From contig CBDIDQ010000131.1 of the NCBI GenBank assembly GCA_965277695.1, forward strand, positions 1 to 64,000: DNA of 64,000 nucleotides, in the 5' to 3' direction. Each line of letters starts with the position of its first letter. The first letter of the stretch is position 1. Made by a program: the position numbers and the translations under genes. A model generated the notes under the pieces. That model worked only from the letters and a program-made list of their open reading frames with translations, was not told where the DNA came from and searched no databases. The DNA is from JABSOG01 sp965277695. Its GTDB lineage: Bacteria; Pseudomonadota; Gammaproteobacteria; Enterobacterales; Alteromonadaceae. This document shows positions 1 through 7,960 of this stretch, piece by piece.

Positions 1-2
1 TA

Positions 3-308
3 TCAACAATGGAGCAAGGCGCAAAAGAAGTCGCTACCGGGGCAAATATTGCCCAACAAGCCGGTAGCAACCTCAGCAATATAGTCCAAGAGATAAGAAC
101 CATTCATGATATGAACAGACAAATCGCCACAGCGACCGAAGAACAAAGCGTGGTGACCGCACAGATGAATCAAGACGTACACGAAATATCGTCAATGTCA
201 TCATCGATCTCCAACGACTCACAACAAATCGCCGAACAAAGCATCAACCTCGCAGCAATGACCGACCAATTGCAAAATCTGGTGGGGAGTTTTAAAACCG
301 ATAGATAA
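3..308 (+). CDS. Methyl-accepting chemotaxis protein, C-terminal end (partial)
   Basis: Only the last 101 codons are in the window; the gene begins upstream. The reading frame is open from position 3, and the ATG at 9 is an internal Met, because the aligned paralogue (2092-3717) reads straight through the same point (T-M-E-Q-G). The segment is the distal coiled-coil arm of the cytoplasmic signalling domain, with the heptad-rich EIRTIHDMN and IATATEEQS motifs typical of MCPs, and ends in LVGSFKT like the paralogue. Such proteins pass ligand signals to CheA/CheW at the membrane. Ligand unknown, as the sensor part is absent. Confidence 0.9.
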   Translation, partial: STMEQGAKEVATGANIAQQAGSNLSNIVQEIRTIHDMNRQIATATEEQSVVTAQMNQDVHEISSMSSSISNDSQQIAEQSINLAAMTDQLQNLVGSFKTDR

Positions 309-367
309 CGTAAAGACAATACACCATATAGGTTACCTAAAAGTGTTACCCAATTGAAAACAAAAAC

Positions 368-381
368 TTGATGCAAATCAA
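368..381. promoter_or_regulatory. FNR/ANR-type box upstream of the M20 peptidase
   Basis: TTGATGCAAATCAA is a perfect match to the FNR-family consensus TTGAT-N4-ATCAA. It lies in the gap between the chemoreceptor and the M20 peptidase gene, 82 bp before the ATG at 463. A CATACT hexamer at 393-398 could be a -10 element, which would put the box close to the promoter core, but the transcription start is unknown. Oxygen-responsive control is inferred from the motif alone. Confidence 0.55.
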
Positions 382-462
382 GAAAATATGTGCATACTGT
401 TGGAACCTTGGAATTTATGACAGCTTTATGTCAAATGTTTCAAGGCTTTAATAACAAAATCA

Positions 463-1956
463 ATGGGTAAACCGGTGAAAAAAATTGCATTAACATCAGC
501 GCTGCTACTGCTCACACTCGTCAGTACCCTGCTATTTCGCGCCATTTACACTTTTGACAATCAACAACCAGCTCCCCGAATACAACTCCCAGCTAAAGCG
601 ATATTCAATCAAACCGACGCACTGCAAAAACTTGCCGACGCAATTAAAATCCCCACTATTTCCTTCGATAAAACCGCCGACAAGCTGCGACACTTCGATG
701 CAGCCGCCTTCTTAAAGTTTCATCAACATCTGCAAAATGCCTTTCCCCTGGTCGACAAAATCGCCAAGAAAACCGTGATAAATCAATATAGTTTGATTTT
801 TCACCTGCCAGGGCAAAACCCAGCACTAAAACCAGTGTTATTGCTCAGCCATATGGATGTGGTGCCAGTTGATCAACATACTCGGGCACAATGGACCCAT
901 GAGCCATTCAGTGGTGATATCACCGACGAAGCTATTTGGGGTCGAGGAACTATCGACGATAAAGGCGGTTTGATTGCCCTGATGCAAGCCACCGAAATCT
1001 TGCTAGAACAAGGTATCAAACCCCAACGCAGCATTTACTTAGCCTTTGGTCACGACGAAGAAATCGGCGGTAACGCCGGTGCGGCCAAAATCGCTGAGCA
1101 TTTTGCCGCCAATAATGTCCATTTTGATTTTGTGCTCGATGAAGGCGGCGCAATCACCGAAGGTATAGTACAAGGATTTGACCGCCCCGTCGCCCTCATT
1201 GGCATCGCCGAAAAAGGCTATGCTAATCTGCACCTCAAAGTCACCGCATCAGGTGGCCATTCATCACAACCGCCAGCGCAAACCGCCGTGGGGATCCTCA
1301 GCCAAGCCATTGTAAAAACAGAACAAAATCCCTTTCCCGCCAGTTTGTTATTCAGTGAACTGACCTTTGACGCTATCGGCAGCTACGCTCCTTTTGGCAC
1401 CCGTTTGGCGATGGCCAATCTGTGGCTGCTATCACCACTGGTGAAAAGCGTATTAATGAACCAATCAAAACTAGCGGCCAGCCTGCATACCACCACAGCC
1501 GCCACTAAAGTCAGTGGCAGTCCCAAAGCCAATGTTTTACCTACAGTAGCCAATGGCGTGATCAACGTGAGAATTTTTCCCGGCGAAACTGCCGACAGCG
1601 TTAAAAAACGAGTCGAACAAATCATTGATGATCCCAGAGTAGCAATAGCAGTCACCGACCAAGTGAACCCTTCCCCCGTTTCGTCCACCGACAGCTATGG
1701 CTATAGTTTAATTACACAAACTATCATCGAGTCTGATCCCAACATTCTGGTCGCCCCTTATTTGGTTCAGGGCAGTACTGACAGCAAGTTTTTTTATCCT
1801 GTCGCCGACCATGTTTATCGCTTTTTACCAATCCGAACCAGCAAAGAAAAGCTCAAACGCTTTCATGGCATTAACGAACAAATTGCGGTTAATGACTACT
1901 TCGCTGCCATTCAATTTTATTACCGAATACTAATCGAGGTGGCTGATACAAAATAA
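463..1956 (+). CDS. M20 family metallopeptidase (carboxypeptidase/aminoacylase-like), membrane anchored
   Basis: A 497-residue zinc peptidase of the M20/M28 co-catalytic type. An N-terminal hydrophobic segment (about residues 9-26) suggests export or a membrane anchor. Visible metal and catalytic residues: H130 and D132 in LLSHMDVVPVD, the bridging D in GRGTIDDKGG (about 160-169), the EE pair in GHDEEIGG (about 199-200), the DEGG motif (about 226-229) and a C-terminal FHG motif. The length and the HMDVVPV / WTHEPFSG pattern resemble PM20D1-like carboxypeptidases that cleave N-acyl amino acids or Xaa-Gly peptides; the substrate cannot be read from sequence. It sits alone between two chemoreceptor genes behind an FNR-like box. 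Confidence 0.88.
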   Translation: MGKPVKKIALTSALLLLTLVSTLLFRAIYTFDNQQPAPRIQLPAKAIFNQTDALQKLADAIKIPTISFDKTADKLRHFDAAAFLKFHQHLQNAFPLVDKIAKKTVINQYSLIFHLPGQNPALKPVLLLSHMDVVPVDQHTRAQWTHEPFSGDITDEAIWGRGTIDDKGGLIALMQATEILLEQGIKPQRSIYLAFGHDEEIGGNAGAAKIAEHFAANNVHFDFVLDEGGAITEGIVQGFDRPVALIGIAEKGYANLHLKVTASGGHSSQPPAQTAVGILSQAIVKTEQNPFPASLLFSELTFDAIGSYAPFGTRLAMANLWLLSPLVKSVLMNQSKLAASLHTTTAATKVSGSPKANVLPTVANGVINVRIFPGETADSVKKRVEQIIDDPRVAIAVTDQVNPSPVSSTDSYGYSLITQTIIESDPNILVAPYLVQGSTDSKFFYPVADHVYRFLPIRTSKEKLKRFHGINEQIAVNDYFAAIQFYYRILIEVADTK

Positions 1957-2091
1957 CCAAAAAGTTCATACAAACACCATAGCCACGAATAGGCTTTCAA
2001 GCTAAAAACAATAATAACCATGCTATGAGAATTTAATATCAAATCCAGCTAAAGGGACTAGCATAACCCTAAAATACAAGGCAAAAGACAG

Positions 2092-3717
2092 ATGTTTAAT
2101 CAATTGACCATACGACACAAAATAATTGCAATGATCGTGGTAATTTTAATATTGATCGCAATCAGTGGTTGGCAAATTTTTCGTACCGTAACTCCCGTCG
2201 CCGACAGTTGGATCGACTATCAGCAACAAGCAGCCAAACGCCAGCAATTATTAATGAACATTAAAGCCAATTTCGGCTACGGCGGGATAATCCATAACTT
2301 CAAAAACTATGTACTGCGCGGGCAAGACAAATACCTCCCCCGTATTGAAAGTAGTTTCAGTGCACTGACCGCAGCGATGGAAGAATATCGCCAGCTCAGC
2401 AGTTTGACCCAAAAAGAAAGAGAAGGTTTGTCTGACATTGCCAAAGTGGCAGAAGCTTATTATGTCAACAGCAGGTTCATCAAACAGCTACTAGCCGATG
2501 GCAAAAACGCCCAAGAAATCGATGCTAGCGTTAAAATCAGCGATAAACCCGCCTTCGATGCCTTTAAAATCCTCGACAACCAGTATAAACAAATGACCAT
2601 TGAATCGAGTACCCATATCAATGGAGCCATTGACGGTGCCAAGGGCAGTATGATCGGCGCATTAATCATTCTCGCCATCATAATAATAGCCGTTCTGGTT
2701 AAGCTTTATTTTTCTGTCATTCCGCCGTTACAACGACTCAGCGCAACAATGAACGATATCGCCGAAGGTCAAGGTGATCTCAGCGCCCGGCTAAAACACT
2801 CAAACAAGGCCGATGAACTGACTCAAGTCGCCAAGTCTTTTAACCTTTTTATTGAAAAAATCCAAACCATTATCATCGAACAAAAACAAGTCACCGGGGT
2901 CATTGCCAGCAGTGCCCATAAACTACAAAATATCACCAATTCGAGCGATCAGGCGATCCAAACCCAACTCGCCCACACCGAACAATTGGCCAGTGCAGTC
3001 ACTGAGATGACCGCCACTGTCGATGATGTTGCCAACAACGCCACCACCGCATCAGATTCAACCGCACAAGCGGATAAAACCGCCGCCATGGGCCAAAGCG
3101 CGGTCAAAAATACCGTCAATCAGATCCAGAATATTAACCAGCACCTTGATGAAGCCTCCAAGGTGGTCGATCAAGTCAACGATGCCTCCGGCCAAATCGG
3201 CCAAGTACTAAGCGTGATCTCAGACATCGCCGATCAAACCAACCTGTTGGCATTAAATGCCGCGATTGAAGCTGCCCGAGCAGGTGAATCCGGCAGAGGT
3301 TTTGCCGTCGTCGCCGACGAAGTGCGCGGCCTCGCCCAACGTACCGCCGTATCACTGGCTGATATTCACAGTATTATCAACCAATTACAATCTGGTGCCC
3401 GAGATGCGGTGGCAACTATGGAGCAGGGCGTAAAAGAAGTCGCCACAGGCGCAAACATCGCTCAGCAAGCTGGCAGCAGCATTGGCAATATCGTTGCGGA
3501 GATCAGAACCATTCATGATATGAACATGCAAATAGCCACAGCTACCGAGGAGCAAAGTGCGGTGGCTGCCGAGATGAACCAGAATGTGCATAAAATATCG
3601 TCAATGTCGTCAGCCATTTCTGACGACTCAAAACAGATCGTCGAGCAAAGTGTTAACTTGGCACAAATGACTAGTCGATTACAAGAATTAGTCGGCAGTT
3701 TTAAAACCACCAAATAG
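2092..3717 (+). CDS. Methyl-accepting chemotaxis protein
   Basis: Complete chemoreceptor of 541 residues: TM1 at about 9-28, a short helical periplasmic sensor (about 35-180), TM2 at about 184-206, a HAMP domain (about 208-262, with IPPLQRLSATMNDIAEGQGDL-type sequence), then the MA signalling domain. The hairpin tip is the canonical DQTNLLALNAAIEAARAGE followed by GRGFAVVADEVRGLAQRT, where CheA and CheW bind. No pentapeptide CheR tether is visible at the C-terminus. The last 100 residues are closely related to the partial MCP at the window start, so the two are recent paralogues. Confidence 0.95.
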   Translation: MFNQLTIRHKIIAMIVVILILIAISGWQIFRTVTPVADSWIDYQQQAAKRQQLLMNIKANFGYGGIIHNFKNYVLRGQDKYLPRIESSFSALTAAMEEYRQLSSLTQKEREGLSDIAKVAEAYYVNSRFIKQLLADGKNAQEIDASVKISDKPAFDAFKILDNQYKQMTIESSTHINGAIDGAKGSMIGALIILAIIIIAVLVKLYFSVIPPLQRLSATMNDIAEGQGDLSARLKHSNKADELTQVAKSFNLFIEKIQTIIIEQKQVTGVIASSAHKLQNITNSSDQAIQTQLAHTEQLASAVTEMTATVDDVANNATTASDSTAQADKTAAMGQSAVKNTVNQIQNINQHLDEASKVVDQVNDASGQIGQVLSVISDIADQTNLLALNAAIEAARAGESGRGFAVVADEVRGLAQRTAVSLADIHSIINQLQSGARDAVATMEQGVKEVATGANIAQQAGSSIGNIVAEIRTIHDMNMQIATATEEQSAVAAEMNQNVHKISSMSSAISDDSKQIVEQSVNLAQMTSRLQELVGSFKTTK

Positions 3718-3800
3718 TAAAAAACAAAATGCAGTTGGCGGGGGATTCTCGCCATCACTGTGGTAATGACCCGAAGAACATTTTCAGTTATGATGTCTGC

Positions 3801-4604
3801 ATGACAACTCTTAATATACTTAATATACTTAATATACTTAATATACCCCATTCTCTTATTCGCATAAGCAAACAAGCCCTACTAATAATCAGCCTGTTAC
3901 TTTTAAGCTTTGCCACACCAGCCGCACAAATTGAAGTAGTCACCGAAATCTTTCCTCCTTATCAAATTCGCAACCAAGACGGGACGCTCGGCGGTTTTTC
4001 TATAGAAGTGGTTAATGCCATGTTTAAACTCACTGGTGACACAGCCGACATCCAGGTCATGCCTTGGGCCAGAGCATACAGTACAGCTAAAAAACACAAA
4101 AACACCCTGATTTTTACCATTGCCCATACGCAAGTCAGAGATAAGTTATTTCAGTGGGTCGGTCGTCTTAACGGTGAAAAGCTATATATTTGGGGACTCA
4201 AAAGCAAATTCACTAAGCCGTTTACCTCTCTCAATCAATTACGGGCTTATACCATCGCCACTTCTAGGCATTCAAACCCCGATCAATACTTCACTTCGCA
4301 GCATTTCGAGAAACTCTATCGACTGGTCAAACCCAACCAAAACTTGGGCATGTTATTCACCGAGCGGGTGGATTTGATTGTCAGCTCTGAGCAATCCTTG
4401 CGCAAGCGACTCGACCGGATGCAATATGACTTTTCCAAAATGATCAGATTATTCGAAATCAAAGCCCTCAATAATAATCTCGGTATTGCCTTTAACTTGC
4501 GCAGCGACCCGGCTTTAGTTAAACGTTATCAACAAGCTTTTCAAAAACTCAAAGATGATGGGGTGCTCGACACAATCAAAGCAAAATGGTCAGTCGCTAA
4601 ATGA
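3801..4604 (+). CDS. Periplasmic solute-binding protein, SBP_bac_3 type
   Basis: Extracellular solute-binding family 3 (amino-acid type) protein of about 267 residues. Residues about 22-44 form a signal peptide (ISKQALLIISLLLLSFATPAA), and the mature part starts near QIEVVTEIFPPY, as in this family. The FPPYQIRNQDGTLGGFSIEVV motif and the C-terminal DPALVKRYQQAFQKL fit the fold. No permease or ATPase genes adjoin, so it may act as a stand-alone sensor or receptor partner rather than in transport; the upstream chemoreceptor would suit that. The frame is open back to an ATG at 3729, but the ATG at 3801 gives a more normal leader. Codons 4-15 are a tandem repeat (see the repeat entry). Confidence 0.82.
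   Translation: MTTLNILNILNILNIPHSLIRISKQALLIISLLLLSFATPAAQIEVVTEIFPPYQIRNQDGTLGGFSIEVVNAMFKLTGDTADIQVMPWARAYSTAKKHKNTLIFTIAHTQVRDKLFQWVGRLNGEKLYIWGLKSKFTKPFTSLNQLRAYTIATSRHSNPDQYFTSQHFEKLYRLVKPNQNLGMLFTERVDLIVSSEQSLRKRLDRMQYDFSKMIRLFEIKALNNNLGIAFNLRSDPALVKRYQQAFQKLKDDGVLDTIKAKWSVAK
3811..3846 (+). repeat. Four tandem 9-bp repeats (TTAATATAC) in the leader of the solute-binding protein gene
   Basis: Four exact copies of TTAATATAC, in frame, encoding repeated Leu-Asn-Ile just after the start codon and before the signal peptide core. A 9-bp unit changes length without a frameshift, so slippage would lengthen the leader by three residues. Confidence 0.9.
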
Positions 4605-4698
4605 GTCAAAGCCAATCAAGAAATCAAAGCAATGGTGCTTGTGGTGACCTCCACAGGATGGCATTATTGGACGCTCTGATCACCCAAAAGGATTGCCA

Positions 4699-5487
4699 AT
4701 GTTTTGGACACCCGCGCAGCAAGTCGCTCAGGCAGCACTAGCCAGTCACAGTTTATTGCCGATTGCCACAGAGCCGACTGTTATCAGCCAAAACGGCAAC
4801 GACTTTTATCTACATGTGATCAACGCCAACCTACAACGTAAAATCAATCAAGGCAAAGTTGGCGGCAATCCCTTTTTACCTTATGACGAAGACATGTTTG
4901 TTGGCCCAGCAGGCGCTGATCACGTTTGTTTACTCAATAAATTCCCAGTGTTAGCGCCTCATCTACTGATTTGTTCCAACACCTATATTGAACAAAGCAC
5001 GCCGTTGCAGCTCAACGATTTTGAATCTTGGTTAATGGGTTTTGACGGCAGTGATATTCTGGGGTTTTATAATGGCGGCAAAGTCGCTGGTGCCAGTCAG
5101 CCGCACCGTCACATGCAACTGGTAAAAACCACCATTCCACTGACGCCATTGATTTTAAGCGGAGAATTACCATTCAAGCATAAACTTTATCGTTATGATC
5201 AACTCAATGCCCAAACGCTGCTAACAGACTACATTCAAGGCATGACTGAATTGGAGCTTTACCCGCAATCCAATCAACAGCCTGATCAACAGCAGTGTCA
5301 ACCTTATAACCTATTGCTCAGCGACCATTGGTTATTAATTATTCCGCGCTCAAGCAATAACATCAATGGGATTTTTTCTAACGGCATGAATTACAGCGGT
5401 CACTTTCTCATTCGCAATCAACAGCAAATCGACTGGCTACAAGACTATGGGGTAATCCGCTATCTCACTGAGTGTAGTTATTTATAA
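4699..5487 (+). CDS. Ap4A phosphorylase / ATP adenylyltransferase-like HIT-superfamily protein
   Basis: About 262 residues resembling ATP adenylyltransferase (diadenosine tetraphosphate phosphorylase, Apa2 type), which splits Ap4A with phosphate into ATP and ADP. Diagnostic features are FPVLAPHLLI, the GFYNGGKVAGASQPHRHMQL stretch containing the HIT-like His cluster (P-H-R-H-M-Q), and a C-terminal YNLLLSDHWLLIIPR strand. The ATG at 4699 is preferred over a TTG two codons earlier because AAAAGGA lies about 8 bases upstream. The last six bases overlap the convergent hydrolase gene. Confidence 0.85.
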   Translation: MFWTPAQQVAQAALASHSLLPIATEPTVISQNGNDFYLHVINANLQRKINQGKVGGNPFLPYDEDMFVGPAGADHVCLLNKFPVLAPHLLICSNTYIEQSTPLQLNDFESWLMGFDGSDILGFYNGGKVAGASQPHRHMQLVKTTIPLTPLILSGELPFKHKLYRYDQLNAQTLLTDYIQGMTELELYPQSNQQPDQQQCQPYNLLLSDHWLLIIPRSSNNINGIFSNGMNYSGHFLIRNQQQIDWLQDYGVIRYLTECSYL

Positions 5488-6192
5488 CGTATGCCCTAAC
5501 CATTCCAATACTTCTTGTTGCAGATCGGCTTTATCTTTAAAAATGCCAACACCATGAGCTTGAGAGCCCGGCACTATGGTCAGGCGGCGGGGTGATTGGG
5601 TCATTTGATATAACTCCTTTGCCCATAACGCCCTCGCACCTTCGCTTTCATTGGACGAAATATAAAATACCGACTGCATATTTAAGATTTTACTAGCTGC
5701 CAGATTTTGCACCGCAGTGGTTTTACCAGACATCGCCACCGCAGTTTTCACCCCCATATTGGCAATCGCCACATTCGCCAAATTAGCACCAACCGATGAG
5801 CCGACCACGGCAATGCGGTCATTATCGATATAATTTTTGCTTTTAAGGTAAGCCAGCACTGCCAGCAAATCTTTCGGGGCCAATTTAGGGTTATTAAACA
5901 GCGGATAAATACTCTCAACTGGCGTTGATTTGCCATGACCACGAACGTCATAAGCCAATACCGCATAATTTTTTGCCAATAATGCAGGCAGTATAAAATC
6001 CCATTCAGTATGGTCTGAGCCGCCTTGATGAATCAGGATCACCACAGGATATTTCTCAACATAAGTTTCAGGTATTGATAGCTCACCATGAATAGTAATA
6101 TTATCGGAAGTGGTCAAAAACAGCGTTTGCGCCTGAACCGGCGTCAGCGTCATTATTAGGCAAGCGAGCAGAAATTTAATCAGGTTCATCAC
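5482..6192 (-). CDS. Secreted alpha/beta hydrolase (dienelactone hydrolase-like)
   Basis: 236 residues. An N-terminal signal peptide (about 1-21, ending PVQAQ) predicts periplasmic location. Alpha/beta-hydrolase features are the oxyanion strand VILIHQGG (51-58), YDVRGHGKS (81-89), the nucleophile elbow GSSVG with S133, and a C-terminal SQAHG supplying the likely catalytic His. Substrate unknown; the SDNITIHGELSIP start resembles esterases/peptidases of the S9/DLH group. Convergent with the Ap4A phosphorylase gene (6-bp overlap) and divergent from DUF2164 across 145 bp. Confidence 0.85.
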   Translation of the reverse strand: MMNLIKFLLACLIMTLTPVQAQTLFLTTSDNITIHGELSIPETYVEKYPVVILIHQGGSDHTEWDFILPALLAKNYAVLAYDVRGHGKSTPVESIYPLFNNPKLAPKDLLAVLAYLKSKNYIDNDRIAVVGSSVGANLANVAIANMGVKTAVAMSGKTTAVQNLAASKILNMQSVFYISSNESEGARALWAKELYQMTQSPRRLTIVPGSQAHGVGIFKDKADLQQEVLEWLGHTL

Positions 6193-6337
6193 AAATTTAT
6201 TTAATCAAAGAGAAACAATAGCGGCAATTTAGCAAAGATTTAATCGCTTGGCGATACTGATCAAGCAACAAAAATCTTTGCAAAACCGCCAATGGCTGGA
6301 ATAATCAGCGCCAACTTTAACCAACACCACACATCCC

Positions 6338-6586
6338 ATGACCCAAATCACTTTTTCTAGCGTACAAAAAGCCGCCATCGTCAGTAAAATCCAACGATAT
6401 TTTGACCACGAACTCGATCAGGAAATTGGCGATTTTGATGCCGAGTTCCTGCTCGATTTTTTTGCCGAAAAGATTGGCGGTTATTTTTATAATCAAGGAT
6501 TAGAAAACGCCCAAACCGCACTCTCTGCGCAAATGGACAATATTAATGAAGCCATTGATGTGCTGGTGAAAGACATTGAGGATTGA
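6338..6586 (+). CDS. DUF2164 family protein
   Basis: 82 residues, soluble, acidic, no signal peptide. The sequence AIVSKIQRYFDHELDQEIG, followed by DAEFLLDFFAEKIGGYFYNQGL, is characteristic of DUF2164, a small conserved proteobacterial family with no established function. It stands alone, divergent from the hydrolase gene, and its stop lies 17 bases before the 3' end of convergent pepQ. Confidence 0.85.
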   Translation: MTQITFSSVQKAAIVSKIQRYFDHELDQEIGDFDAEFLLDFFAEKIGGYFYNQGLENAQTALSAQMDNINEAIDVLVKDIED

Positions 6587-6602
6587 GCAATTGGCTTCAA
6601 CT

Positions 6603-7928
6603 TTACTCCAAGCCCAAATCCCGAGTCATATTCTCATTACGCTCACGATGCACGATGATGTTATCTTCGATGCGAATACCACCAAATTTGCGGAAATTGT
6701 CGACCTTATCCCAGTTGATGTATTTGCCTTGTGGTGATTTTGCTAGTGACTCCAACAAGCTAGGGATAAAGTACAGCCCCGGCTCAATAGTGAATACCAT
6801 ATTAGGCTCTACGTCGCGAGTGCAACGTAAATAGTCGTGGCCTTCTGGGGCGTTAACATTTGTCCCACGTTCGTTAGCCATAAAACCACCCATATCGTGC
6901 ACCTGTAATCCTAGATGATGGCCGAGACCGTGGGGGAAGAAGGTGTTAACGATGCCTTGTTGCTGAATTTCTTCGGCGTTAAGGTTAACGAATTTAAATT
7001 CAGCCAATAATTCGGCGGTTTTTTGATGACATTGCAGATGTAGGTCACCGTAGTTAATACCGGGTTTTAAACCATTACCTAGGTCAATTTGCATCGTGTT
7101 CATCGCGTCAATCAATTGAGCAAATTCATCTGTTTTATATGAATAGGTGCGGGTGATATCAGCGGCATAACCGTTAAAACTAGCACCGGCATCAATCAAA
7201 AATGAATGGCGATGGGTTTCTTTGGGAGCCAGCCGTTCAAAGTGTTGATAATGTAAAATCGCCGCATTACGATTTAAGGCGACAATATTGCCGTAAGGCA
7301 CTTCGCTTTCACAATGGCTGGTAGCCTGTAAAAAGGCGATTTGAATATCAAACTCTGAAGCGCCAGCATAAAAAGCCGCTTTGGCGGCTCGGTGTCCTGC
7401 CACCGCTAAACGATTGGCTTCGCGCAGGCAAACTTGTTCATAATCAGTTTTGTAGGCGCGATAAAAATGCAGAAAGTTTAATACGGGCTCAGGATTAATT
7501 TGTTCAAACCCCAGCGCTTTGGCCACTTCAAGTTGTTCACCAAGATAGGCAATGCGGTCTTTGTCATAGGGTAACAACTCTTCGACTTCATTGGCTTTTT
7601 CTAATAGTTCGATATCAAAGTAGTCAGTCCAAAAGTCTTGTGGCTCGTCAGGCACTTTGTGCCAAAAATCTTTTGGTCGATAGAAAATCAATTTAGGTTT
7701 ATCAGTGCCATTAACAATCAACCAGCAATTGGGATTATCAGTGACTGGCAACCAAGCTTTAAACAACGGGTTTACTTTAAATGGATAGTCCATATCATCC
7801 AAAAACTGGCGCTTAGCCTGACCCGAGTGGATCACTAGCGCATCGAGGTTTTCACGCGCCAAAATTGTAGCGACACGAGATTGGTTTTCTTCTATGTGTT
7901 GTTGATAAAAGGTGACTAATCTGTCCAT
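6603..7928 (-). CDS. pepQ: Xaa-Pro dipeptidase (prolidase)
   Basis: 441 residues, matching the length of gammaproteobacterial PepQ (M24B). It hydrolyses Xaa-Pro dipeptides in the cytoplasm using two Mn ions. The C-terminal pita-bread domain shows the ligands in order: the two Asp of DAGASFNGYAADITRTY, the His of FFPHGLGHHLGLQVHD, Glu in TIEPGLYF and Glu in GIRIEDN. Marine Alteromonas members of this family were described as organophosphorus acid anhydrolase. slt lies 32 bases upstream on the same strand, so the two may be co-transcribed. As in E. coli, pepQ lies close to fadBA and on the opposite strand. Confidence 0.96.
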   Translation of the reverse strand: MDRLVTFYQQHIEENQSRVATILARENLDALVIHSGQAKRQFLDDMDYPFKVNPLFKAWLPVTDNPNCWLIVNGTDKPKLIFYRPKDFWHKVPDEPQDFWTDYFDIELLEKANEVEELLPYDKDRIAYLGEQLEVAKALGFEQINPEPVLNFLHFYRAYKTDYEQVCLREANRLAVAGHRAAKAAFYAGASEFDIQIAFLQATSHCESEVPYGNIVALNRNAAILHYQHFERLAPKETHRHSFLIDAGASFNGYAADITRTYSYKTDEFAQLIDAMNTMQIDLGNGLKPGINYGDLHLQCHQKTAELLAEFKFVNLNAEEIQQQGIVNTFFPHGLGHHLGLQVHDMGGFMANERGTNVNAPEGHDYLRCTRDVEPNMVFTIEPGLYFIPSLLESLAKSPQGKYINWDKVDNFRKFGGIRIEDNIIVHRERNENMTRDLGLE

Positions 7929-7960
7929 TTTAAACTCTTTATAATAGATGGTTGACGATT

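Noticed and set aside
3729..3800. Longer N-terminus for the solute-binding protein
   Set aside because: Adds 24 residues that would put a hydrophilic stretch before the signal peptide; the ATG at 3801 is more natural.
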